Positions 1-7,974 of a DNA stretch of 64,000 bases are shown here, one piece after another. The notes under the pieces are model-generated. The model was not told the origin of the DNA, did not search any database, and saw only the letters and a list, made by a program, of their open reading frames with translations. Numbering within the stretch: the first letter of the stretch is position 1; every line of letters starts with the position of its first letter. The stretch is from Clostridia bacterium (lineage in GTDB: Bacteria > Bacillota > TC1 > UBA5767). The position numbers were made by a program, and so were the translations under genes. The stretch is from assembly GCA_016887505.1 (NCBI GenBank), contig CP069393.1:1722001-1786000 (forward strand), read 5' to 3'.

Positions 1-320
1 AGTAAAAAACTACCCACAAGCAACAGTAGGACAGACGTGATCACTCTCGGCAACAAGTAATTTAAGCGGCGCCAGACCGCTATAGGGGGCGTTTCTTCTT
101 CCGAAGATTGCTCTTCTACCAAAGCAAAACCCGACTCATAGCGTTTGCCCGTAGCCTTAATGACTTCAAGCATCGATCCCGTATCTCCGTCAAACTCAAT
201 ATCTATTAGATTATTCAGCGTATCTACTTTTACATAGTGGACTTGGTCCATCTGTTCTAGCTCCCATTCCATATCTAAGGCGCAGCTAGCACAACTCATA
301 TCCTTATAATATATTTTCAT
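1..320 (-). CDS. Heavy-metal translocating P-type ATPase (CadA/ZntA-like), N-terminal part, cut by window edge
   Basis: Partial gene; only the first ~106 codons lie in the window and the rest runs off the left edge. The start ATG at 320-318 overlaps the stop of the CadC gene in an ATGA arrangement, so the two are translationally coupled. The N-terminus is a heavy-metal-associated (HMA) domain with a CxxC metal site (Cys-Ala-Ser-Cys near residues 10-13). A hydrophobic stretch begins near residue 95, as expected for the first transmembrane helix of a P1B ATPase. Known role of the family: ATP-driven export of Cd, Zn, Pb or related soft metals. The catalytic DKTG region is not visible, so metal specificity and completeness are unknown. 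Pairing with a CadC-type repressor supports a Cd/Zn/Pb efflux role. Confidence 0.8.
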   Translation of the reverse strand, partial: MKIYYKDMSCASCALDMEWELEQMDQVHYVKVDTLNNLIDIEFDGDTGSMLEVIKATGKRYESGFALVEEQSSEEETPPIAVWRRLNYLLPRVITSVLLLLVGSFL

Positions 321-679
321 CGTTCTTCTCCAATATGTTCCATGCCCACCGCAACCAAGGTCTGCACATGGTCATCGTCAAGTCGGTAGTATACACTACG
401 TCCCTCTTTACGATAGCGGACTAGCCGATGTGCCTTTAGCACTCTAAGTTGCTGTGAGACAGCAGATTGCTTCATGGAAAGCAATTGCATAAGTTCACAA
501 ACACATAGCTCATGCTCGGTTAATGCGGATAGAATCCGCATCCGTGATACATCTCCTAAGACTTTAAATAGTTCGCTCAGTCTTTGTAAAGAATCCAAAT
601 CCGGTTGGCTTTTCTGCAATGTAGACAGCAAATCCTCATTTATGCATGTTTCTGTACAGCAAGGTACTTGTTTATCCAT
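317..679 (-). CDS. cadC: CadC/ArsR-SmtB family metal-responsive repressor
   Basis: 120-aa winged-helix repressor. The start at 679 follows an AGGAGGAT ribosome binding site; an upstream in-frame ATG at 724 lies inside the operator palindrome and is not used. Visible metal ligands: Cys7, Cys8 and Cys12 in the N-terminal arm and Cys59/Cys61 in the ELCVC motif of the alpha-3 helix, which is the CadC/ArsR thiolate site pattern. The recognition helix is around residues 72-81. Known role of the family: represses its own operon and dissociates when Cd, Pb, Zn or As binds. It overlaps the P-type ATPase start by 4 bp. Its promoter is covered by a 40-bp palindrome. The exact inducing metal is inferred, not proven. 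Confidence 0.88.
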   Translation of the reverse strand: MDKQVPCCTETCINEDLLSTLQKSQPDLDSLQRLSELFKVLGDVSRMRILSALTEHELCVCELMQLLSMKQSAVSQQLRVLKAHRLVRYRKEGRSVYYRLDDDHVQTLVAVGMEHIGEER

Positions 680-696
680 TCTATCCTCCTTATAAC

Positions 697-736
697 TAAT
701 ATTAATATATGAATACGTATTCATATATTAATATTA
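697..736. promoter_or_regulatory. 40-bp perfect palindromic operator of the cad locus
   Basis: Bases 697-716 are the exact reverse complement of 717-736, centred on a GAATAC/GTATTC core. It covers the -10 box and likely start site of the cadC promoter, which is where an ArsR/SmtB repressor would be expected to bind. The assignment to CadC is inference from position and symmetry. Confidence 0.8.
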
Positions 737-753
737 CTGGAGTGATTTGTCAA
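725..753 (-). promoter_or_regulatory. Promoter of cadC-P-type ATPase operon
   Basis: Reading the minus strand: a consensus -35 TTGACA at 753-748, a 17-bp spacer, then -10 TAATAT at 730-725. The -10 is inside the palindromic operator, so repressor binding would block it directly. Confidence 0.8.
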
Positions 754-757
754 CATT

Positions 758-786
758 TTGACAAGTATGCTCAATCTAAGTATGAT
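758..786 (+). promoter_or_regulatory. Divergent promoter of the 815-1183 gene
   Basis: -35 TTGACA at 758-763, 17-bp spacer, -10 TATGAT at 781-786. The two opposed -35 boxes (753-748 and 758-763) are only 4 bp apart and form an inverted repeat (747-753 with 758-764), so polymerase cannot occupy both promoters freely. Confidence 0.75.
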
Positions 787-814
787 AAGCAAAGAAACTC
801 AAAGGAGGATAATC

Positions 815-1183
815 ATGTCATACGAAAAAATTGAAAAAATGAAAGTCGTTTTTCAAACAAACCAAGAAAAATCCATGCGAATAAAATATGTTGGTGATGC
901 TTGTACTAGTTATATGAAAACCGTGGCAGACATTGAAAATGCCTATTCTTCCCTCAGCCTGCAACTTTTAAAAACAGAATTGAAACCGTTCCGAGAAGAA
1001 TTAGACAAAAATCGTTTCATGGCCTTAAATAACGTTAAAGAAGCTGTAGACTATGTGAATAAGCTAGCAAAAGAAAATGATATGGACTTGGTTTATGAGG
1101 ATGATTTAAATGACTCTAAAAAACTAGAAGAATATGCCTTTGGTCTATTCCAGAGCTACTACAAACAACGTCCCAGTAAATAA
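815..1183 (+). CDS. Uncharacterised 122-aa soluble protein
   Basis: The start at 815 is fixed by an AAAGGAGGA ribosome binding site at 801-809; a longer reading frame from 758 would run through the promoter and is rejected. The protein is charged, predicted mostly helical, with no signal peptide, no membrane segment and no cysteine cluster (a single Cys near residue 29). It resembles small clostridial DUF proteins (possibly the DUF3232 type), but I cannot confirm this and assign no function. It is transcribed away from the cadC operon from a promoter adjacent to the CadC operator, so co-regulation by metals is possible but unproven. A strong terminator follows the gene. Confidence 0.75.
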   Translation: MSYEKIEKMKVVFQTNQEKSMRIKYVGDACTSYMKTVADIENAYSSLSLQLLKTELKPFREELDKNRFMALNNVKEAVDYVNKLAKENDMDLVYEDDLNDSKKLEEYAFGLFQSYYKQRPSK

Positions 1184-1248
1184 CCTGACCTTTTTGTAAG
1201 AGCACTTTTAAACTCAAGTATCCAACCTAAATTAATCAATTCAACTAT

Positions 1249-1293
1249 AAATGCATGACCTAGATAGCTTCAAGATCTAGGTCATGCATTTTT
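1249..1293 (+). terminator. Rho-independent terminator
   Basis: A 17-bp perfect stem (1249-1265 with 1275-1291), 9-nt loop and a T-run ending at 1293, located 66 bp after the small uncharacterised gene. The rest of 1184-1448 shows no gene. Confidence 0.85.
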
Positions 1294-1448
1294 GCACCCA
1301 CTAATTTTTAAGTTCCCATATTTAATAAACCAAGCAAGTATCACTCAAATCCATTCCTAAAAACCTACGCTCCCAATTCTCATTTATTTCGTTCAGTGAT
1401 ATTATTATATTAGCTAGTAAATCCAAAATAAGAAATGAGGGAAACTCT

Positions 1449-1910
1449 ATGGACTACAAAATCCAAATTGTGGAAACGGATGCTCAACCTGTGCTTTCTA
1501 TTCGGACTAGAAGTAGCGTGGCAGATTTACCAAAGAGAATTGGCTCTAGTTACCAAGCTATTTTGGAGTACATGACCCCCCTTGGAATTCAAGCAAGTGG
1601 TATGCCCTTCGTCGCTTATTATAATTTAGACATGGAGGATTTAGATGTTGAAATCGGCTTTCCTGTAAGTGAAATAGTAGACGGACAAGGCGATATTCAG
1701 TGCAGTGAAATTCCTAGTGGTAAAAAAATCACCTGTATGCATCAAGGTTCCTACCAAGAATTACCAGAAACCTATCATGCCATAATTGACCATATTGGCA
1801 CTAAAAAGCTAGAACCCTCAGGTGTAGTATATGAACACTATTTCAATGCACCGGACAAGGTACCAGAAGAGGAACTATTGACAGAAGTCGTTTTTCTCTT
1901 AAATGACTAG
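1449..1910 (+). CDS. GyrI-like / AraC-effector-binding-domain protein
   Basis: 153-aa stand-alone effector-binding domain of the GyrI-like (SOUL-related, BmrR C-terminal) fold. Typical features are the N-terminal IVETDAQPVLSIRT strand, a central PFVAYYN segment, the EIGFPV motif around residues 68-73 and a C-terminal YEHYFNAP stretch with acidic residues. No helix-turn-helix is attached, so it is not itself a regulator of the AraC or MerR kind. The known family binds small hydrophobic or cationic molecules; some members hydrolyse xenobiotics. The start has a GAGGGA ribosome binding site. It stands alone between two terminators and is convergent with the DUF429 gene. The ligand is unknown. Confidence 0.8.
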   Translation: MDYKIQIVETDAQPVLSIRTRSSVADLPKRIGSSYQAILEYMTPLGIQASGMPFVAYYNLDMEDLDVEIGFPVSEIVDGQGDIQCSEIPSGKKITCMHQGSYQELPETYHAIIDHIGTKKLEPSGVVYEHYFNAPDKVPEEELLTEVVFLLND

Positions 1911-1928
1911 ATAGACCCAAAATAATAT

Positions 1929-1970
1929 AGGGGGAGAACCTAGATACAACCTAGGTTCTCCCCCTTCACT
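1929..1970 (+). terminator. Strong terminator, possibly bidirectional
   Basis: A 15-bp stem 1929-1943 with 1951-1965 (five G:C pairs at the base) and a 7-nt loop, just after the GyrI-like gene. The minus strand also reads into a T-rich stretch after the stem, so it may also stop transcription from the glmS/DUF429 side. Confidence 0.8.
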
Positions 1971-2069
1971 CTTGTCTCTTTTTAGGAAATGTTGGATGTG
2001 CCATTCCATCTTATCTCAAGTTGGTAATTATGTAGTTTTCTTTTCTACATGATCCGTCAATAATACTTT

Positions 2070-2804
2070 TTATGAAGTTTTGTGAAACCAAATCCAGCCC
2101 TCTTTGGCAACCAACTGTCTATTTTCCGGCATGTACACTTGGCCTTTTAGAAAGTCCAATCCTCCTAGCACACATATTGCACTATCCAAAACATCTGCAT
2201 TGGCAATCAGGGTCGTCTCCAAGGCTGGTTCTACCTCCAAATGTTCTTTCAGATCCTGCAATATCTTTTTCCTTAGATGCTTTTTATCTCCATCCTTATA
2301 ACCCGAATAAATCATACCGTAGGTTTTCATAGTTGCTGCAGGATACACTTCTATTGCAGAGACTGGTTGAAGATGCCCTGGTTTCCAAGCCATCTCCAGT
2401 TCGATACCCCGCATTTCCCTCAGCTCTCCTATTAGTGCTAAGGCAGTATGCGCAGTACGAGCAATCCGGTCCGCTCCAACATCTAGCGGGTTTTTCCCTA
2501 TTATTTCTTTTACATATTTATCCGTCATCCTGCGAAAAAGCATATTCGGTTCTACAGGTATTGGCTCACCCGCTAGATGCTTTTGCAATTCTTCTCCTAG
2601 ATGAGCCGGCCAGCCTAGTGGTGCATCTAGTGCTAGCAAAACTGTTTCATCCTTCGTAAACCAGTCTGAAATAATTTCGGCTACGCTCATAACCCCTTTG
2701 CCTGTTCGAGCTTCCTTGAGAAAACATCTCCCATTTTCATAAGTTGCCAAAGATAAACCAGTTTTCATTTTTTGGGTAGCACAATCCACACCAATAATTT
2801 TCAT
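2070..2804 (-). CDS. DUF429 family protein (predicted RNase H-like nuclease fold)
   Basis: 244 aa from the ATG at 2804, which follows AAGGGGA; longer in-frame starts at 2819 and 2885 lack a good ribosome binding site or typical family sequence. DUF429 hallmarks are an N-terminal IIGVDCATQ strand (the acidic residue of an RNase H-like fold), a central LALDAPLGWP motif and a C-terminal segment ending NADVLDSAICVLGG with a second acidic pair. The family is predicted to be a nuclease but has no established substrate. It follows glmS by 113 bp and could be the last gene of that transcript. There is no signal peptide or membrane helix. Function is unassigned beyond the family. Confidence 0.78.
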   Translation of the reverse strand: MKIIGVDCATQKMKTGLSLATYENGRCFLKEARTGKGVMSVAEIISDWFTKDETVLLALDAPLGWPAHLGEELQKHLAGEPIPVEPNMLFRRMTDKYVKEIIGKNPLDVGADRIARTAHTALALIGELREMRGIELEMAWKPGHLQPVSAIEVYPAATMKTYGMIYSGYKDGDKKHLRKKILQDLKEHLEVEPALETTLIANADVLDSAICVLGGLDFLKGQVYMPENRQLVAKEGWIWFHKTS

Positions 2805-2917
2805 ACCGTTCCCCTTCATCCTTGAAAGCAAGTCCCATATATTAAAAATGGAATCCAGAAGCAGTAAAGACTGTCTGAATTCCATTGGTTTACGCCTTAT
2901 TTCCTTACATTCATCGA

Positions 2918-4738
2918 TTATTCCACCGTTACACTCTTCGCCAGGTTTCTAGGCTTATCTACATCATTACCCCTAGCCACTGATACATAGTAGGCGAGCA
3001 ATTGAAGCGGTACAACCGTCACTACCGGTGCTAGTATTTCTTGAGTAGTAGGCAAAACGAATAGTCCATCACTCGCAGCTTCCATACTCTCGCAACCCTC
3101 GAAACATAGAGAGTATACACTTGCTCCTCTAGCTTTAATCTCTTTAATATTGCTGATTGTTTTCTCCCTCAGATGACTCTGGGTAGAAATCGCAATCACC
3201 GGTGTTCCTTCTTCGATAAGAGCCAAGGTCCCGTGTTTCAGTTCTCCAGCTGCATATGCCTCAGCATGGATATAAGATATTTCCTTCAACTTCAAAGCCC
3301 CTTCTAAAGAAGCGGTGAAGTCTACTCCCCTACCGATAAAGAATACGTGTTCGCTATCTTTGATCTCTGCAGCCATAGCAATCAGTTCATCCTTGCGCTC
3401 AAGTATTTTCTGAATTTGGTCTGGCAGTTTTCGTATTCCTCGGACCATTTCTCCGATTTTTTCTTCACTGATACTACCTATAATTCGACCCAAGTGCAAG
3501 GTCAGAAGGTAAATCGCTATCAACTGAGTCACATAGGCTTTCGTCGAAGCAACCGCAATTTCCGGTCCAGCCTGAGTGTAAATAACCTCATCCGATTCTC
3601 TTGCAATGGAAGAACCAACAACATTGGTAATGGATATAACCTTGGCGCCACGGCTTCTTGCTTCTTTTAGGCCTGCCAAAGTATCTGCGGTTTCGCCCGA
3701 TTGGCTAATAATAAGAGCCAAGGTGTTTTCGTCCACAATCGGATCCATGTAGCGGAATTCACTGGCCACATCAACGGAAACCGGTATCCTTAGTATTTTT
3801 TCAATTAAGGTTCGTCCTACTCTGCCAGCATAACTTGCCGTGCCACAGGCAATCACGACTACCTTGTTTATCTTCTTCAGCTCCTCAGCCGTAATGGATA
3901 AGTTGAGCTTGACCAAATCTCCATCCAATCGTCCAGCCAAGGTTTTTCTAATTGCTTCCGGCTGTTCGAAGATTTCTTTAAGCATAAAATGAGGGAAGCC
4001 ACCCTTTTCTGCTGCCTCCATATCCCAATCTACCTTAGTAATTGGTTTATTGATCAAATCGCCTTCTGCACTATATACTTTGATGCCCTCGCTCGTTATG
4101 ACAGCCATCTCACCGTCTTCGAACACCATTATGTCCTTGGTATACTTCAATACCGCAGGAATATCTGAGGCCACAAAACATTCATGTTCTCCAATTCCAA
4201 CAATCAACGGAGAATCTTTCCTTACTGTAATCATGGTGTCTGAATCTTCAGAAGACATGGCACAGATGGCATAGGAACCATCCAGCTGGGCTACAGTCGT
4301 CCTCATAGCCTCTTTAAAATCTCCTTGGTAGTTTTCTTCTAATAAATGCGGAATTACTTCTGTATCCGTCTCGGAAGAAAATTCATGACCCTTCTCTATA
4401 AGCATCTTCTTCAATTCTTGGTAGTTCTCAATAATACCGTTGTGGACCACCGCAAAACGGGTCGTGCTTCCATTATGGGGATGGGAGTTCTCATCCGAGG
4501 GTTTCCCATGAGTTGCCCATCTTGTATGCCCAATGCCCATTGTACCGTTAAAATCCTCATCTGCTATGGCATTCTTGAGACAATCTAGCCGGCCCTTTTT
4601 CTTTCCTGTCTTCAGACCGTCTCTTTGCATAACCGCGATACCAGCTGAATCATAACCACGGTACTCTAACTTTTCCAATCCCTGCAACAAAACTTCTTGG
4701 GCCGATCTCGAGCCCAAATAGCCTACAATACCACACAT
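2918..4738 (-). CDS. glmS: Glutamine--fructose-6-phosphate aminotransferase (isomerising)
   Basis: 606 aa, the usual length. It converts fructose 6-phosphate and glutamine to glucosamine 6-phosphate, the entry step to UDP-GlcNAc and peptidoglycan. The mature N-terminus would be the catalytic Cys2 of the MCGIVGY motif (class II glutaminase, residues ~2-220). Two SIS sugar-isomerase domains follow, with CGTASYAG and SQSGETADT motifs and VASTKAY; the C-terminal LAKSVTVE is typical. The start at 4738 follows AGGAGGATAT; an upstream in-frame extension to 4840 runs through the ribozyme and is not coding. Expression is controlled by the glmS ribozyme immediately upstream, giving feedback from its own product. 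Confidence 0.97.
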   Translation of the reverse strand: MCGIVGYLGSRSAQEVLLQGLEKLEYRGYDSAGIAVMQRDGLKTGKKKGRLDCLKNAIADEDFNGTMGIGHTRWATHGKPSDENSHPHNGSTTRFAVVHNGIIENYQELKKMLIEKGHEFSSETDTEVIPHLLEENYQGDFKEAMRTTVAQLDGSYAICAMSSEDSDTMITVRKDSPLIVGIGEHECFVASDIPAVLKYTKDIMVFEDGEMAVITSEGIKVYSAEGDLINKPITKVDWDMEAAEKGGFPHFMLKEIFEQPEAIRKTLAGRLDGDLVKLNLSITAEELKKINKVVVIACGTASYAGRVGRTLIEKILRIPVSVDVASEFRYMDPIVDENTLALIISQSGETADTLAGLKEARSRGAKVISITNVVGSSIARESDEVIYTQAGPEIAVASTKAYVTQLIAIYLLTLHLGRIIGSISEEKIGEMVRGIRKLPDQIQKILERKDELIAMAAEIKDSEHVFFIGRGVDFTASLEGALKLKEISYIHAEAYAAGELKHGTLALIEEGTPVIAISTQSHLREKTISNIKEIKARGASVYSLCFEGCESMEAASDGLFVLPTTQEILAPVVTVVPLQLLAYYVSVARGNDVDKPRNLAKSVTVE

Positions 4739-4744
4739 ATATCC

Positions 4745-4893
4745 TCCTAGTTTTTTGCAGGTGCTGACAACTTTCCTTTTGTTAACCAATTCCTTGGCAT
4801 TTTTTGAAAAGTCTCCGACTACAGCAAGCCGATAGGGCATCCGCCGAATATTCGATAACCCTACTCCTCGTCACCCACATGGGGTCTGGCGCT
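4745..4893 (-). ncRNA. glmS ribozyme-riboswitch (GlcN6P-activated self-cleaving RNA)
   Basis: On the minus strand the leader carries the conserved core in order: A-GCGCC cleavage site (A at 4893, G at 4892), a short P1 hairpin (CCC/GGG around 4886-4873), then the GACGAGG, GGGTTATCGA and TTCGGCGGATGCCC blocks, followed by distal helices and the glmS ribosome binding site. This order matches the known class. Known mechanism: glucosamine 6-phosphate acts as coenzyme for cleavage and the cut mRNA is degraded. The 3' limit is approximate. Confidence 0.93.
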
Positions 4894-5011
4894 ACCTTGC
4901 GGTTTCATTTATTCTACCTGCAATTTGACTTCATTCTACCACATTCCTGAACCATAAGAAATATGTGGTAAGGAATATTTAGCTAAAACTAACTAGCCTT
5001 TATCATTATAT

Positions 5012-5045
5012 ATATAAAAGAGCAATCCTTTCGGATTGCTCAAAA
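5012..5045 (-). terminator. Terminator after glmM
   Basis: Minus-strand hairpin: 9-bp stem 5041-5033 with 5028-5020, GAAA tetraloop, then TTTT. It ends the cdaA-cdaR-FAD-glmM transcript 14 bp after the glmM stop, so glmS has its own promoter in 4894-5010, where I could not fix a convincing -35/-10 pair. Confidence 0.85.
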
Positions 5046-5058
5046 TTTTGCTCTTAAT

Positions 5059-6384
5059 TTACTGTATTATAATCTTTTTCAATTCTCGTGCCATAAAGTC
5101 CAGTTCTTCAAGATCTTGACCTTCCACCATAATACGAATCTTAGGCTCAGTGCCACTAGGTCTTACTAAAATACGTCCCTGGTCTCCTAATTTCTTTTCC
5201 ATCCGTTTAATTTCTTGTATAAACTCAGGATTTTCCATAGCTTCTTGCTTGTTCTTTACCACAGCATTTACCAATACCTGGGGATAGGACTGCATCTGAG
5301 TCGCTAATTCAGACAAGGGCTTCTTTTTGCTAACCATGACTTCCATAAGCTTTAAGGCTGACATCAGACCATCTCCAGTTGTATTGGTATCTAAAAAGAT
5401 AATATGTCCCGACTGCTCTCCTCCAAGAGAGGCCTCCTTGTCTACCATCCGTTCCAATACATAACGGTCTCCCACACCGGTGACCTCAACCTCAATCTCT
5501 GCTTCTTCAAACGCCTTCATTAGGCCAATATTACTCATAACGGTGACCACTACTTTGTTGTTTTTTAGTAGTCCCTTCTCTTTTAAATGTTTGGCACAAA
5601 TTACTAAAATTTTATCTCCATCCACTTCATCGCCAGTTTCATCCACTGCCAACATCCGGTCAGCATCGCCATCATGTGCTATCCCAATATCTGCTTGATG
5701 CTTTATGACCTCTTCTTTAAGAAAGTCCAGATGGGTTGAACCGCAATTCGCATTGATGTTGATTCCATCAGGTTGGTTGTTAATAACAATCAGGTCTGCA
5801 CCCAATTCCTTAAGTACGTGAGGGCTTACCTCACTGGCTGCACCATTCGCACAATCTAAAACCACTTTAAGACCAGACAGTGAACCACTAAATTGTTTAA
5901 TCATATACTGACTGTATACTTCCTTGGCATTCTCAAAATCGATGATTCGTCCAATATCGCTGCCAGTAGCTTGGGGCAATTCTTTTCCCTCCAGCACAAG
6001 CGCTTCTACTTGCTCTTCGATTTCATCAGATAGTTTAAAACCAAATCGGTTGAAAAATTTGATGCCATTGTCTTCAAAAGCGTTGTGTGAGGCAGATATT
6101 ACCGCCCCCGCATCTGCCTTTAAGTGTTTGGTTAGATAAGCAATAGCCGGCGTAGGGATGACCCCCAGGCGATACACATCTACACCACGAGAAAGGATAC
6201 CCGCAATAAGAGCTGACTCCAACATATCACCGGAAATTCTGGTATCCTTACCAATGGCGATTGCCGGAGTCTCTTCACCCACCAATACATGTGCAACTGC
6301 CTTACCCAACTGGCAAGCCAGTTCCGGAGTTAAATCTACATTTGCTTTACCCCGTACTCCATCCGTTCCAAATAGTTTTCCCAT
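5059..6384 (-). CDS. glmM: Phosphoglucosamine mutase
   Basis: 441 aa, close to the family norm. It interconverts glucosamine 6-phosphate and glucosamine 1-phosphate, the step after GlmS. Visible: the N-terminal FGTDGVRG substrate loop, the phosphoserine loop ISASHNAFEDNG with Ser99 as catalytic phospho-acceptor, the metal-binding DGDADR loop near residue 240, the GEQSGH sugar-binding motif and the C-terminal RPSGTEPKIR phosphate-binding loop. The start shares one base with the stop of the upstream FAD gene (TAATG), so translation is coupled. It is the last gene of the c-di-AMP cluster; in other Bacillota GlmM interacts with and inhibits CdaA, and this gene order supports the same link here. 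Confidence 0.96.
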   Translation of the reverse strand: MGKLFGTDGVRGKANVDLTPELACQLGKAVAHVLVGEETPAIAIGKDTRISGDMLESALIAGILSRGVDVYRLGVIPTPAIAYLTKHLKADAGAVISASHNAFEDNGIKFFNRFGFKLSDEIEEQVEALVLEGKELPQATGSDIGRIIDFENAKEVYSQYMIKQFSGSLSGLKVVLDCANGAASEVSPHVLKELGADLIVINNQPDGININANCGSTHLDFLKEEVIKHQADIGIAHDGDADRMLAVDETGDEVDGDKILVICAKHLKEKGLLKNNKVVVTVMSNIGLMKAFEEAEIEVEVTGVGDRYVLERMVDKEASLGGEQSGHIIFLDTNTTGDGLMSALKLMEVMVSKKKPLSELATQMQSYPQVLVNAVVKNKQEAMENPEFIQEIKRMEKKLGDQGRILVRPSGTEPKIRIMVEGQDLEELDFMARELKKIIIQ

Positions 6385-7973
6385 TACTTTCTCCTGTAAA
6401 TCTCTATAATTTTTTCTGCAGCCCGAATACCATCTACTGCTGCCGACACGATGCCTCCAGCATAGCCAGCACCTTCGCCCACGGGGTAAAGGTTTTCTAG
6501 TTCCAGACTCTGCATATCTTGGTTTCTAGTCACCCGTATCGGACTAGAAGTTCTACTTTCCACACCAACCAAAAGTCCTTGGTCTAAGAATCCTGGTATC
6601 TGTTTATCGAAATGTCTTAGGCCTCTTTGTAATACGGCAGTAGTCTCTTTATCAAATACTTGCCGTAAATCAGCCAACTTTGTGGATGGTAAAATGCTAG
6701 ATTTCAAGTCCCTGCTACCACTACCTCCTACAAAGCCAGTCGCTGCCTGGATTGGAGCTGCAAAGTTCCCTCCACCTAGTTCAAAGGCCTTCTTTTCAAG
6801 TGAACGTTGATAGGAAATACCCTTAAGGGGGCCATCTCCTGGTAGGTCCTGGGTTTTAACGCCAACCACTACGGCTGAGTTTGCTTGTCCTGAATCCCTA
6901 TTGGAATAACTCATTCCATTAACACAAAGACTTCCCGCTTCGGTGGAAGCATTTACCACACTACCGCCGGGACACATGCAAAAGGAATAGACACCTCGTC
7001 CACTCATTCTATCCTTGTAGGTGAGTTTGTATTCGGCAGCTCCAATAGAAAGTTCTCTGCTGTCTATACCCAATTGTTTTACATCAATTAGCTTCTGGGG
7101 ATGTTCTATTCTCAAGCCGACAGCAAAATCCTTCGGTTCCAGAAAAACACCATTTCGTTGAAGCATTTCATAGGTGTCTCTGGCACTATGGCCGGTGCAC
7201 AACAGTACGGTTTCTGCCGCTATTATCTCTCTACCATTAATCTCTACACTCTCTAGTAATCCCTTGGTACTCTGTATGCCCGTAAGCTTAGCACCAAAGC
7301 GAACAGTCCCCCCCAAGCGTTCAATTTCTTCTTTCATCCGTACCACAATTGCCCGAATCATATCTGTCCCCAAGTGGGGATTCTTCACCTGGGCAATGTT
7401 CGCACAAGCCCCATGTCGAATAAATAATTCTAATACTCGATGAACACGTGGGTCCTTACTTCTAGAAGTTAATTTACCATCCGAAAAGGTTCCAGCACCA
7501 CCTAAACCAAATGCTACGTTGGATTCAGGATTCAAGATACCTTCCTGCCAAAATTGTTCCACTTCTTTGACGCGTTGCGCCATATCTGCGCCTCGCTCCA
7601 AGACCAAGGGACAGTAACCTTGTTCCGCCAATGTATATGCCGCGAACAGTCCCGCAGGACCTGCCCCAACTATTATCATCGGTTTATCCCATGGTTTCCT
7701 TCCCGGTTTCGACGGATGGTACAGGGGTAATTCATAAGATACAATTTTTTTCTTTCCTAGCAGTTCTGTAGCCAGCTTTTCTTCTTTAAAAGAAAGAGCG
7801 ACTGAATGAACATAATATAGCTGTGGTTTCTTACGAGCATCCAAAGACCTCTTGATCGGTATCAGCTCCTCAATATCCTCAGCGCGAACCCTAAGCTTTC
7901 TACATACAGCATCCATCAACAACTGCTCCCAATCATCGATGGATGTCTTAATTTCATCTATTCTATATAACAA
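6384..7973 (-). CDS. FAD-dependent dehydrogenase of the COG2509 type
   Basis: About 529 aa. An N-terminal ~90-residue region precedes a Rossmann FAD site with IIVGAGPAGLFAAYTL (GxGxxG near residues 102-108), then the FGLGGAGTFSDGKLTSR motif characteristic of this uncharacterised oxidoreductase family and a C-terminal FAD-contacting EGAGYAGGI segment. Start choice: TTG at 7973, one base after the cdaR stop and 6 nt behind AGAGGG, is better than the TTG at 7988. The biochemical reaction is unknown. It sits between cdaR and glmM, an arrangement seen in clostridial relatives, and overlaps glmM by one base, so it is probably co-expressed with cell-wall precursor genes. Confidence 0.85.
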   Translation of the reverse strand: MLYRIDEIKTSIDDWEQLLMDAVCRKLRVRAEDIEELIPIKRSLDARKKPQLYYVHSVALSFKEEKLATELLGKKKIVSYELPLYHPSKPGRKPWDKPMIIVGAGPAGLFAAYTLAEQGYCPLVLERGADMAQRVKEVEQFWQEGILNPESNVAFGLGGAGTFSDGKLTSRSKDPRVHRVLELFIRHGACANIAQVKNPHLGTDMIRAIVVRMKEEIERLGGTVRFGAKLTGIQSTKGLLESVEINGREIIAAETVLLCTGHSARDTYEMLQRNGVFLEPKDFAVGLRIEHPQKLIDVKQLGIDSRELSIGAAEYKLTYKDRMSGRGVYSFCMCPGGSVVNASTEAGSLCVNGMSYSNRDSGQANSAVVVGVKTQDLPGDGPLKGISYQRSLEKKAFELGGGNFAAPIQAATGFVGGSGSRDLKSSILPSTKLADLRQVFDKETTAVLQRGLRHFDKQIPGFLDQGLLVGVESRTSSPIRVTRNQDMQSLELENLYPVGEGAGYAGGIVSAAVDGIRAAEKIIEIYRRK

Positions 7974-7974
7974 T

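Noticed and set aside
758-814. N-terminal extension of the 122-aa gene
   Set aside because: These codons are the promoter itself (TTGACA at 758 and TATGAT at 781); the ribosome binding site points to 815.
4739-4840. In-frame extension of glmS upstream of the MCGIVGY start
   Set aside because: It lies inside the glmS ribozyme; the catalytic Cys must be residue 2.
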